Source: Candidatus Phocaeicola gallistercoris
Lineage (GTDB): Bacteria; Bacteroidota; Bacteroidia; Bacteroidales; Bacteroidaceae
Reading direction: 5' to 3'
NCBI GenBank assembly: GCA_019116145.1
Contig: DXCG01000163.1
Span: 1 to 33,922, forward strand
Length of the DNA: 33,922 bases
The position numbers were made by a program, and so were the translations under genes. Under the pieces are notes generated by a model. The model saw nothing but the letters and a program-made list of their open reading frames with translations. It was not told where the DNA came from and searched no databases. Position 1 is the stretch's first letter; every line of letters begins with the position of its first letter. Shown piece by piece: positions 26,623 to 33,922 of the stretch.

Positions 26623-27852
26623 ATGAAACTATTCGACTTAGATACATGGGAAGAAATCTTCTTCACCATCACACGCAATAAAGCACGAAGTTTACTCACA
26701 GCATTCGGTGTTTTTTGGGGTATCTTTATGTTAATCATGCTTATGGGAGGAGCACAAGGTTTGCAAAAAGAACTATCACGCAATTTTGAAGGGTTTGCAA
26801 CAAATTCCGGCTTTATAGCTACCAATGTTACAAGTAAACCCTACAAAGGTTTCCAACAAGGTAGAACATGGAGTATGAACGATCATGATGTGATTCGCAT
26901 ACGCAAACAAGTTCCGGAAACAGACATTGTGACACCATCTATCAGCCTATGGGGAACGATTGTTTATAACGAAAACAGCATATCCGGTTCACTAAAAGGA
27001 AACTATCCGGAATATAGCCACATAGAAGAACCTCAAATTTCTATCGGAAGATATTTAAATGACATCGATATTTTAAAGAAAAGAAAAGTATGCATCATTG
27101 GAGAACGCATTTATGATTCGCTTTTCCCTAATAAAGAAAACCCATGCGGTAAATTTATTCAAATAAATGGTATTTATTATCAAGTGATAGGAGTCAATTC
27201 TGCAACCGGGAATATAAGTATTAACGGAGCAGCAGAAACATCTGTAACAATACCATTTACAACAATGCAACAAAACTACAATTTAGGAAACACTATACAT
27301 TTACTCTGCTATACCGTTAAAAAAGGACATAAAATCAATCAAATTGAAGAAAAAGTTGAGTCGACTATTAAACAAGCCCACATGATTCATCCAGACGATC
27401 AACAAGCAATTATACATGTAAATACAGAAGCAATGTTCAGCATGGTCGACAATTTATTTTTAGGTGTTAAAATATTGGGATGGTTAGTTGGTTTAGGTAC
27501 GCTACTTGCTGGAGTTATCGGAGTCAGCAACATCATGATGGTTACAGTTAAAGAACGTACCACAGAGATTGGCATACGCCGCGCTATCGGAGCACGTCCC
27601 CGAGATATTCTACAACAAATACTTGCAGAAAGTATGGTATTAACCATCATCGCCGGATTTATAGGCATCCTATTTGCCATATTCTCGCTAAACATTTTTG
27701 AAGTCACAACAAATACATCTTACTTTCAAATCAGCTTTGGTGAAGCAATAGGTGCATGCATTCTCTTACTTATATTAGGCTCCCTTGCCGGATTAGCCCC
27801 CGCTTACCGTGCAATGACCATTAAACCTATAGATGCAATACGCGATGAATAA
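26623..27852 (+). CDS. MacB/FtsX-type ABC permease (second of two)
   Basis: This 409-aa protein has the same layout as its upstream neighbour: helix 1 at about 25-44, a periplasmic MacB_PCD domain, and a C-terminal FtsX domain with GVIGVSNIMMVTVKERTTEIGIRRAIGARP. The two share matching landmarks (TRNKARSLLTAFGVFWGIFML against IRNKLRTILTGFAVTWGIFML near the start; FQQGR against WQQGR) but are clearly diverged. That points to an old duplication kept for a heterodimeric pump. It starts 2 bp after the first permease and is followed at 45 bp by the membrane-fusion gene. Confidence 0.93.
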   Translation: MKLFDLDTWEEIFFTITRNKARSLLTAFGVFWGIFMLIMLMGGAQGLQKELSRNFEGFATNSGFIATNVTSKPYKGFQQGRTWSMNDHDVIRIRKQVPETDIVTPSISLWGTIVYNENSISGSLKGNYPEYSHIEEPQISIGRYLNDIDILKKRKVCIIGERIYDSLFPNKENPCGKFIQINGIYYQVIGVNSATGNISINGAAETSVTIPFTTMQQNYNLGNTIHLLCYTVKKGHKINQIEEKVESTIKQAHMIHPDDQQAIIHVNTEAMFSMVDNLFLGVKILGWLVGLGTLLAGVIGVSNIMMVTVKERTTEIGIRRAIGARPRDILQQILAESMVLTIIAGFIGILFAIFSLNIFEVTTNTSYFQISFGEAIGACILLLILGSLAGLAPAYRAMTIKPIDAIRDE

Positions 27853-27897
27853 AAACATTTCTACTCCCCTAATGTCAACATTAAAACAGCAATTTAT

Positions 27898-28995
27898 ATG
27901 AAACAGTTCATTAAAATTTTCATTCTTATCCTTGCAGGAATAATTTTCCTTGGCACATTTGTATTTCTTTACCAGAAATCGCAGCCACAAAAAACCACGT
28001 ACGAATTACTAACTCCCCAGATAATGGATTTAATTCAAACAACAGTCGTTACCGGGAAAATAGAACCAAGAGACGAGGTTGCTATTAAGCCTCAAATTTC
28101 CGGCATCATTTCAGATGTATGCAAAGAAGCAGGAGAAACAATTTCAAAAGGAGAAATAATAGCCAAAGTGAAGGTCATACCCGAATTAGGGCAACTCAAT
28201 TCGGCAGAAAGCAGAGTTCGATTGGCAAAGATCAATGAATCGCAGGCTACGACCGACCTTGAACGTATGGAAAAGCTCTATGAAAGAGAATTGATAAGCA
28301 GTGAAGAATATGAAAAAGTTTTGCTTTCTACAAAGCAAGCCCGTGAAGAACTGCAAACAGCACAAGACAATCTGGAAATTGTAAAAGAAGGAATCACTAA
28401 AAACAGTGCTTCTTTCAGCAGTACATTAATTCGGTCGACCATCAACGGACTTATTCTCGACATCCCTATCAAAGTCGGGAATTCGGTTATTATGAGTAAT
28501 ACATTCAACGATGGAACGACCATTGCAACAGTAGCAGACATGAACGATCTAATATTTCGGGGAAATATCGACGAAACCGAGGTTGGGAAAATAAAAGAAG
28601 GCATCCCTTTAACCATTACATTGGGGGCTATTCAAGATATGAGATTCAACGCAGTTTTAGAATACATCTCTCCCAAAAGCATTGGAGTAAACGGAGCCAA
28701 CCAGTTTGAAATAAAAGCAGCAATTGACATTCCCGACAGCATAACTGTCCGATCTGGATATAGCGCCAACGCCATTATCAATTTACAAATGGCACAACAA
28801 GTGCTAAGCATCCCTGAAAGCGCATTAGAGTTTAAAGAAGATTCTACGTTTGTTTATATACTGACCGACAGTATTCCCACACAACAATTTGAACGCAGAT
28901 ATGTCAAAACCGGCGTCAGCGATGGCATAAATATCGAGATCAAACAAGGACTTACTCTAAATGAACAAGTTCGGGGACTAAAAAAGAATCTATAA
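27898..28995 (+). CDS. Periplasmic adaptor (membrane-fusion protein, MacA/HlyD family)
   Basis: This 365-aa protein links the inner-membrane ABC pump to TolC. An N-terminal membrane anchor (about 7-25) is followed by the first half of a biotinyl-lipoyl-like domain (VAIKPQISGIISDVCKEAGETISKGEIIAKV), an alpha-helical hairpin (about 95-165, with MEKLYERELISSEEYEKVLLSTKQAREEL) and the returning half. A beta-barrel (ILDIPIKVGNSV, GNIDETEVGKIKEG) and a membrane-proximal domain ending in VRGLKKNL complete it. It lies 13 bp before the tolC-like gene. Confidence 0.92.
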   Translation: MKQFIKIFILILAGIIFLGTFVFLYQKSQPQKTTYELLTPQIMDLIQTTVVTGKIEPRDEVAIKPQISGIISDVCKEAGETISKGEIIAKVKVIPELGQLNSAESRVRLAKINESQATTDLERMEKLYERELISSEEYEKVLLSTKQAREELQTAQDNLEIVKEGITKNSASFSSTLIRSTINGLILDIPIKVGNSVIMSNTFNDGTTIATVADMNDLIFRGNIDETEVGKIKEGIPLTITLGAIQDMRFNAVLEYISPKSIGVNGANQFEIKAAIDIPDSITVRSGYSANAIINLQMAQQVLSIPESALEFKEDSTFVYILTDSIPTQQFERRYVKTGVSDGINIEIKQGLTLNEQVRGLKKNL

Positions 28996-29008
28996 AAGTT
29001 ATTTAGCC

Positions 29009-30331
29009 ATGAAACGCATATACGTTATTTCTCTTCTTTTTACTACAGGGTTATCGATACAGGCTCAAGAAATATGGGATTTAAAACGGTGTATCGACTA
29101 TGCAATCGAACATAACTTGTCGATTAAACAACAGGAAGATATACAACAGCAAAATGAAATAGAAGTCAGTACTGCCAAATGGAATCGTCTGCCCAATCTT
29201 AACGGAGGTGTTTCACACTCTTTCAACTTTGGACGAAGCATACAAGCCGACAATACATATAAAAGCCTGAACACCCAAAACACAGGCCTTAACCTCAGCA
29301 CTTCTGTTCCTCTATTTACCGGCATGCAACTAACAAACAATATCGCTTTGGCAAAACTGAACTTAAAAGCTGCTGTTGAAGATTTGAACAAAGCAAAAGA
29401 AGACATCAGCATACAAGTTACATCAAATTATTTACAAGTGCTATTCAACAAAGAACTGTCTAAAATAGCCCATGAACAAGTAATGCTCAGTAAAGAAATA
29501 TTATCGCAAAAAGAAGCATTTTTTGCAAATAAAAAAATTTCGAAAGCCGATTTATACGAAGCGAAATCGCGTGTCGCCCAAGACGAGTTGTCGGCTGTAC
29601 AAGCTGAAAATAATTATAAATTATCCCTACTCGACCTGAGCCAATTGCTGGAATTGCCCAATCCGGACGAATTTGAAATAGCAGTACCCGAAACTGACAC
29701 GCTTGTCAATGCCGACATTCTGATGTCACCTGTCGACATTTATGCAGAGGCTATTGCAGTTAAACCGACTGTAAAAGCTGCACAATATCGTCTGGAAGGT
29801 GCACAAAAAAACATCCGTATCGCTCAAAGTGCTTATTACCCTCAATTAAGCCTCAGCGCAGGATTAAGCACAAACTATTACAATGTCTCTGGAAGAGAAA
29901 ACGGTCACTTCGGTGCACAATTACGCGACAACTTCAGCCAGTATATCGGTTTCTCACTCAGTGTTCCTATCTTCAACCGCTTTGCCACACGCAACCGGGT
30001 ACGCAATGCCCGTATTCAACAGCATTCGTTCAACCTGCAGTTGGAGGAAGTGAAAAAGAATTTATATAAAGAAATACAACAGGCTTACTACAATGCAATC
30101 AATGCGTCTACACAATATGCCAGCAGCCGGACTGCCAATCAAGCAGCCCAACTTTCGTTCAACTTGATTAAAGAAAAATATATCGTAGGAAAAGCAAATT
30201 CTACCGAATACAATGAAGCAAGAACGATATGGATGAAAGCCATATCCGATTTTATCCAAGCAAAATACGACTATCTATTCCGATGTAAAATCTTAGATTT
30301 TTACAGAGGTATTCCTTTGAACATAAATTAA
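29009..30331 (+). CDS. TolC-family outer-membrane efflux protein
   Basis: This 440-aa protein has a cleavable signal peptide (MKRIYVISLLFTTGLSIQAQ). It shows the TolC two-repeat architecture: WDLKRCIDYAIEHNLSIKQQ opens the first helical repeat, NLSTSVPLFTGMQLTNNIALAK is the first beta-strand pair, and QYIGFSLSVPIFNRFATRNRVRNARI is the matching pair of the second repeat. It forms the outer-membrane channel of the tripartite pump encoded by this operon. It is the last gene with an assigned role in the operon. Confidence 0.94.
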   Translation: MKRIYVISLLFTTGLSIQAQEIWDLKRCIDYAIEHNLSIKQQEDIQQQNEIEVSTAKWNRLPNLNGGVSHSFNFGRSIQADNTYKSLNTQNTGLNLSTSVPLFTGMQLTNNIALAKLNLKAAVEDLNKAKEDISIQVTSNYLQVLFNKELSKIAHEQVMLSKEILSQKEAFFANKKISKADLYEAKSRVAQDELSAVQAENNYKLSLLDLSQLLELPNPDEFEIAVPETDTLVNADILMSPVDIYAEAIAVKPTVKAAQYRLEGAQKNIRIAQSAYYPQLSLSAGLSTNYYNVSGRENGHFGAQLRDNFSQYIGFSLSVPIFNRFATRNRVRNARIQQHSFNLQLEEVKKNLYKEIQQAYYNAINASTQYASSRTANQAAQLSFNLIKEKYIVGKANSTEYNEARTIWMKAISDFIQAKYDYLFRCKILDFYRGIPLNIN

Positions 30332-30371
30332 ACCTAAAACCATAATTATAAACCAACAAATTTCTTTTTTT

Positions 30372-31541
30372 ATGAAAATACAATATTCAATAATGTTAGT
30401 GGGAATGATTTTATTGCACACTTATTTATTTGCCCAACAAAAATCTCATCCGAATATCCAAGAACTCCCTAAAACGCTCACTGTTTCTGCAGGAAAAGGA
30501 TTTCATGTACAAGGTATCGCATTCGATTTAAAAAAAGGTTATGCCTATTTTTCTTTTACCACATCTTTACTTAAAACCGATCTTAAAGGAAATATTCTGG
30601 GCTCGGTAGAGGGATTCACCGGACACTTGGGATGTATTTCACTTAACCCTGAAGACGGGAAATTATATGGTTCTTTAGAATATAAAAACGATGTGATAGG
30701 AAATTCCATCAAAGAAAAACTGAATATCCGTTCAGACAAAAATACACAAACCGGATTTTATATCGCGATTTTCGACCCTGAAAAAATAACCCGCAAAGGG
30801 ATGCAAGCAAATGAAAATGAAGTGATGACAAGTGTTTATATTAAAGAAGCGGTTGACGACCATCTTGCAAAAACAACTAACCAAGGTGTACCATTACAAC
30901 ACAAATATGCATGCTCGGGTATAGATGGAATCACTTTCGGTCCCGATATGAAAACAAAAAAACAAATGCTTTATATTGCCTATGGAGTCTATGGAGACAC
31001 TACGCGAACAGACAACGATTATCAAGTCCTGTTATGCTACGATACCAGCAAATGGGGACGTTACCAAAAGCCACTTATCGCCAATAGTTTGCACCAATCC
31101 GGTCCCAAAAGACCAACTCACAAATACTTCATTTACACCGGCAGTACAAACTATGGCATTCAAAATATGACATACGACCCTTATACCAATAGTTTTTTCC
31201 TAGCTGTCTATAAAGGAAAAAAACGCCAATACCCTAACTTCCCTTTATTCATGGTCGAAGCCAATCAAAACCCGACGTCACAAAAATTAAAAGGATTCGA
31301 CACAACAGAAAAAAAACAAACACTATCGTTAGCACATAAAGGATGTTACGATGAAAAATCGGATACGTGGGGATGGAATTTCAACTTGGGAAGCACTGGC
31401 ATGGCTGCTATTGGAGATGGATATTTTTATTTTTCAAAATCGTGGAAAAAAAATAAAAAAATAGAAATGTGCACTATCCAACTTTACAAATGGAACAATG
31501 GCAATCTTAAAGAGCCTTTTACACTTATAGAAAACGAATAG
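30372..31541 (+). CDS. Secreted protein of unknown function, probable beta-propeller
   Basis: I do not recognise this 389-aa protein. It has a clear signal peptide (MKIQYSIMLVGMILLHTYLFAQ), no lipobox and no further membrane helix. The body shows repeating strand-turn-strand segments of propeller type, e.g. VQGIAFDLKKGYAYFSFTTSLLKTDLKGNIL, CISLNPEDGKLYGSLEY, IDGITFGPDMKTKKQMLYIAYG, NMTYDPYTNSFFLAVYKG and GMAAIGDGYFYFSKSW. These resemble SMP-30/YncE-like propellers, but I see no metal-binding set that I can name. It starts 40 bp after tolC with no promoter match in between, so it may be the sixth gene of the efflux operon. It could be a periplasmic sugar-lactone or ligand-binding protein; that is only a guess. 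Confidence 0.75.
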   Translation: MKIQYSIMLVGMILLHTYLFAQQKSHPNIQELPKTLTVSAGKGFHVQGIAFDLKKGYAYFSFTTSLLKTDLKGNILGSVEGFTGHLGCISLNPEDGKLYGSLEYKNDVIGNSIKEKLNIRSDKNTQTGFYIAIFDPEKITRKGMQANENEVMTSVYIKEAVDDHLAKTTNQGVPLQHKYACSGIDGITFGPDMKTKKQMLYIAYGVYGDTTRTDNDYQVLLCYDTSKWGRYQKPLIANSLHQSGPKRPTHKYFIYTGSTNYGIQNMTYDPYTNSFFLAVYKGKKRQYPNFPLFMVEANQNPTSQKLKGFDTTEKKQTLSLAHKGCYDEKSDTWGWNFNLGSTGMAAIGDGYFYFSKSWKKNKKIEMCTIQLYKWNNGNLKEPFTLIENE

Positions 31542-31616
31542 ACAGGTCATTAAAAAGCTCTTTTCGATTGCAAGCGAATGTCTTGAGAAAATAAAAAAAG
31601 AACAAGGATTTTCAAA

Positions 31617-31680
31617 AAATATTCCTCGACAAGTTTTTATCGCACGAATAACCTCCCATGCAACTTGTCGAGGAATATTT
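31617..31680 (-). terminator. Long inverted repeat ending pepD, 26-nt loop
   Basis: A 19-bp perfect stem (31617-31635 pairing with 31662-31680) with core ATTCCTCGACAAGTT surrounds a 26-nt loop. On the minus strand it runs into a T-run (plus-strand A-run 31614-31619), so it fits a terminator for pepD, and it may also stop plus-strand transcripts. The loop is unusually large. Confidence 0.7.
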
Positions 31681-31701
31681 ACATTATGTGAAACAATCAA
31701 A

Positions 31702-33159
31702 TTATTTCACAGGTATATTTTCAAGAGTTGCAACTACAAACTCATAAAATCTTTTAACTGAAGGAATATAACAACGTTCTTCCGGAGTATGCGGGCACTG
31801 CAAAGTTGGTCCAAAAGATATCATATCAAGTCCCGGCATAATCGCACCTATAATACCACACTCCAACCCGGCATGAATCACCTTCACCTCAGGCTCTTGT
31901 CCGAATTGTGCCTCATACGATTTTTTCATTGCCTGTAATATAGGAGAATTTACATTAGGCTCCCAACCGGAATAATTGCCCGAACGCTCTACATGCATAC
32001 CAGCCATCGAGAAACAACTTTCCAATGCTGTATTCCGATAATCTTTCATCGACTCGCGTGCACTACGTGTTAATACACTAAATGTTGCTTTCCCCTGTCC
32101 TATTTGCACAATTGCTAAATTAGATGATGTCTCAACTGTATCTGGTATAGTTGGGATGAATCGTTCAACTCCATTCGGACAAGCATAAATAGCATCAACC
32201 AAATTATCGCGAATTTCTTCAGGAACCATATATTTAGGCAAATCAATACGCTCTGCTTTAAACGTCAAATTATCTTCTATTGTTGCAAATTCGTCACGCC
32301 ATACTTGTTCACATTCCCCTACAAAAGCAATCACATCATCCAATTCACTTGCAGGAACCGTTATAATGACCTCACATTCACGAGGTATCGCATTACGCAT
32401 ATTGCCACCTTCCCACGAAACAAGGCAAGCCTCATCGTATGCAATTACTTGATTCATAAAACGAGCCATCAATTTATTCGCATTCGCGTGTCCCCATCCA
32501 ATTTGAATGCCGGAATGACCTCCGCGCAATCCTTTTAAAGTTATTTTCAATGCAACATCCTCCGGATCGGTCTCTTCTTCTTTATAAGTCAAGACTGCTG
32601 TCAGATCTTCACCTCCAGCACAACCAATATACAACTCACCTTCTTCCTCAGAGTCAAGGTTTAGTAAAATATCTCCATTAATCGTTCCGGGTTTCAAGCC
32701 AAAGGCACCATACATACCCGTTTCCTCATCTGCTGTTATAAGAGCCTCAAGTGGACCATGTTTCAACGTTTTATCTTCCATCACAGCCATAATAACAGCC
32801 ACTCCCATGCCATCGTCTGCACCCAATGTCGTTCCTTTTGCCCGCACCCAATCTCCATCTATATACGGCTGGATAGGGTCTTCTTCAAAATTATGCGTCA
32901 CATCTTTTTCCTTTTGAGGAACCATATCCATGTGTGCTTGCAATATAACAGTTTTCCTATTCTCCATTCCAGATGTTGCCGGTTTCTTAAATATAATATT
33001 ACCAACTTCATCTTGAAATGTTTCAACACCCACATTTTTTCCAAAATCTAATAAAAAAGACTGAACTTTTTCTAAATGTCCGGACGGACGAGGGACTTGA
33101 GTCAACGAAAAGAAATGCTTCCACACATTTTGTGGATTTAAAGAAAGAATTTCACTCAT
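31702..33159 (-). CDS. pepD: Aminoacyl-histidine dipeptidase (PepD, M20 family)
   Basis: PepD is a cytoplasmic zinc dipeptidase that hydrolyses Xaa-His and other dipeptides. The 485-aa length matches E. coli PepD. Metal and catalytic residues are visible: H76 and D78 in QAHMDMV, D115 in LGADDGMG, E145/E146 in TADEETG, D169 in LNLDSEEEG, and H429 in HAGLECG. The dimerisation lid follows LRGGHSGIQIGWGHANANK. It starts one base after the stop codon of the upstream membrane-protein gene (33161-33922), so the two are probably cotranscribed and perhaps translationally coupled. Confidence 0.96.
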   Translation of the reverse strand: MSEILSLNPQNVWKHFFSLTQVPRPSGHLEKVQSFLLDFGKNVGVETFQDEVGNIIFKKPATSGMENRKTVILQAHMDMVPQKEKDVTHNFEEDPIQPYIDGDWVRAKGTTLGADDGMGVAVIMAVMEDKTLKHGPLEALITADEETGMYGAFGLKPGTINGDILLNLDSEEEGELYIGCAGGEDLTAVLTYKEEETDPEDVALKITLKGLRGGHSGIQIGWGHANANKLMARFMNQVIAYDEACLVSWEGGNMRNAIPRECEVIITVPASELDDVIAFVGECEQVWRDEFATIEDNLTFKAERIDLPKYMVPEEIRDNLVDAIYACPNGVERFIPTIPDTVETSSNLAIVQIGQGKATFSVLTRSARESMKDYRNTALESCFSMAGMHVERSGNYSGWEPNVNSPILQAMKKSYEAQFGQEPEVKVIHAGLECGIIGAIMPGLDMISFGPTLQCPHTPEERCYIPSVKRFYEFVVATLENIPVK

Positions 33160-33160
33160 A

Positions 33161-33922
33161 CTACTTATTGATTTTTATTTTATTTGTCAATGGCAAAGCC
33201 ACCAATCCATAAATTCCTAACAAAACTAATAAAAATGTTTGAATCGCATGCACAATAAGTGCAAATACTCCGGCATCTCCTTTTCCTACTCCATACATCA
33301 TCATCATCGTTATAATTGCAAAATGCCATGATCCTGCACCGTTTGGAGTAGGAACAACAACCGCAATACTACCTACAACAAACAAAACCAGTCCTGCCAT
33401 CCATCCCATATTTGCAGAAAAATCAAAACAATACAAAGTTAAATAAAAGTGCAGAAAATAACATCCCCATATAGCGATTGTATAAATAATGTACAACCAA
33501 GGATGGTGCATCTTACGAATGGAAAGGCATCCTTTCCACACATTCTGCAAAATGCTTCTGACTTTCGTAAAAATAGCCAATTTACGTATCAACAAGATTC
33601 CTAAAACCATAATTGCAACAATACAACTAAGTGTGATATAAAAATTGGTAGATGTAAACAACTGGCAGAAAAAAGCACTATCGGTACCTGTTACCTTAAA
33701 AAAACGAGCAAACACATTCGACTGCAGCAACACGGTAAATCCGGTAATCAACAGTACACAAACCGAGTCTATCAACCTCTCTGTAACCACAGTTCCCAAT
33801 GATTTTGAAAAAGACACCCCATCGTATTTTGCCAAAACGCCACAACGAGAGACTTCACCTATGCGGGGCAATACTAAATTGGCTGCATAAGAAATAAAAA
33901 TAGCATACACACTATTTGACAC
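33161..33922 (-). CDS. LPG-synthase-TM / UPF0104 flippase-like membrane protein, 5' end cut by window
   Basis: The 253 visible residues are very hydrophobic, with about six membrane helices. They contain the family hallmark SYAANLVLPRIGEVSRCGVLAKYDGVSFSKSLGTVVTERLID and, later, VPTPNGAGSWHFAI. This is the lysylphosphatidylglycerol synthase transmembrane region (UPF0104) family, whose members flip or transfer lipid-linked groups. A soluble synthase domain is absent in the visible part. The frame is open to the window edge; the terminal GTG codon is probably internal, since relatives have about 70-90 more N-terminal residues. It is upstream of and coupled to pepD. The substrate is unknown. Confidence 0.85.
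   Translation of the reverse strand: MSNSVYAIFISYAANLVLPRIGEVSRCGVLAKYDGVSFSKSLGTVVTERLIDSVCVLLITGFTVLLQSNVFARFFKVTGTDSAFFCQLFTSTNFYITLSCIVAIMVLGILLIRKLAIFTKVRSILQNVWKGCLSIRKMHHPWLYIIYTIAIWGCYFLHFYLTLYCFDFSANMGWMAGLVLFVVGSIAVVVPTPNGAGSWHFAIITMMMMYGVGKGDAGVFALIVHAIQTFLLVLLGIYGLVALPLTNKIKINK

Noticed and set aside
1-33922. CRISPR array, prophage, insertion sequence, tRNA or rRNA genes
   Set aside because: I saw no regularly spaced repeats, integrase or transposase frames, cloverleaf candidates or rRNA-like sequence; gene content is continuous housekeeping and transport.

Overview
The window looks like a core chromosomal segment of a low-GC member of the Bacteroidales (phylum Bacteroidota); I cannot fix the genus. 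The evidence is lineage-typical proteins: a long NusB (308 aa), a PUR-type DUF3276 protein, a DUF5606 protein, a GldB-type lipoprotein, the Bacteroidales form of TopB, and a secreted S9 dipeptidyl peptidase. The promoters agree. Several intergenic regions carry the Bacteroidota primary-sigma pattern (TTTG, 19-20 bp, TAnnTTTG) at nearly exact spacing, and ribosome binding sites are A-rich rather than classical Shine-Dalgarno. I see no phage, insertion sequence, CRISPR array, tRNA or rRNA, and no defence island.

Layout. 1-3490: the 3' part of rny (RNase Y) converges on topB across a perfect 42-bp palindrome. 3768-6032: a large CPA2-type cation/proton antiporter. 6056-7686 (minus): rplY-pth-hslR, a translation operon with a textbook promoter. 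8022-8417 (minus): the PUR/DUF3276 protein. 8584-11493 (plus): nusB-yajC-ybbR-like-coaE. 11560-11994: a DUF5606 protein with its own promoter and a strong terminator. 12232-13212: pfkA, closed by a second hairpin. 13280-14615 (minus): an M23 peptidase followed by a small MerR regulator, divergent from alaS (14752-17370) with overlapping promoters. 17528-20593: a DPP IV-type peptidase and lipA. 20600-23171 (minus): fabI-gldB-(RsmI-like methylase). 23406-24383 (minus): a ROK glucokinase. 24644-30331: a five-gene tripartite efflux operon (ATPase, two FtsX/MacB-type permeases, membrane-fusion protein, TolC), trailed by an unrecognised secreted protein (30372-31541). 31702-33922 (minus): an LPG-synthase-TM/flippase-like membrane protein (cut by the window edge) and pepD.

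Most genes are housekeeping: RNA decay, tRNA charging and recycling, ribosome rescue, CoA and lipoate synthesis, fatty-acid elongation, glycolysis and peptide breakdown. The accessory-looking part is the efflux operon and the secreted protein after it. I found no convincing new multi-gene system. The best leads are the unknown secreted protein, the overlapping divergent alaS/M23 promoters, the antiporter architecture, a divergent RsmI paralogue, and two start-site corrections forced by promoter and terminator positions.
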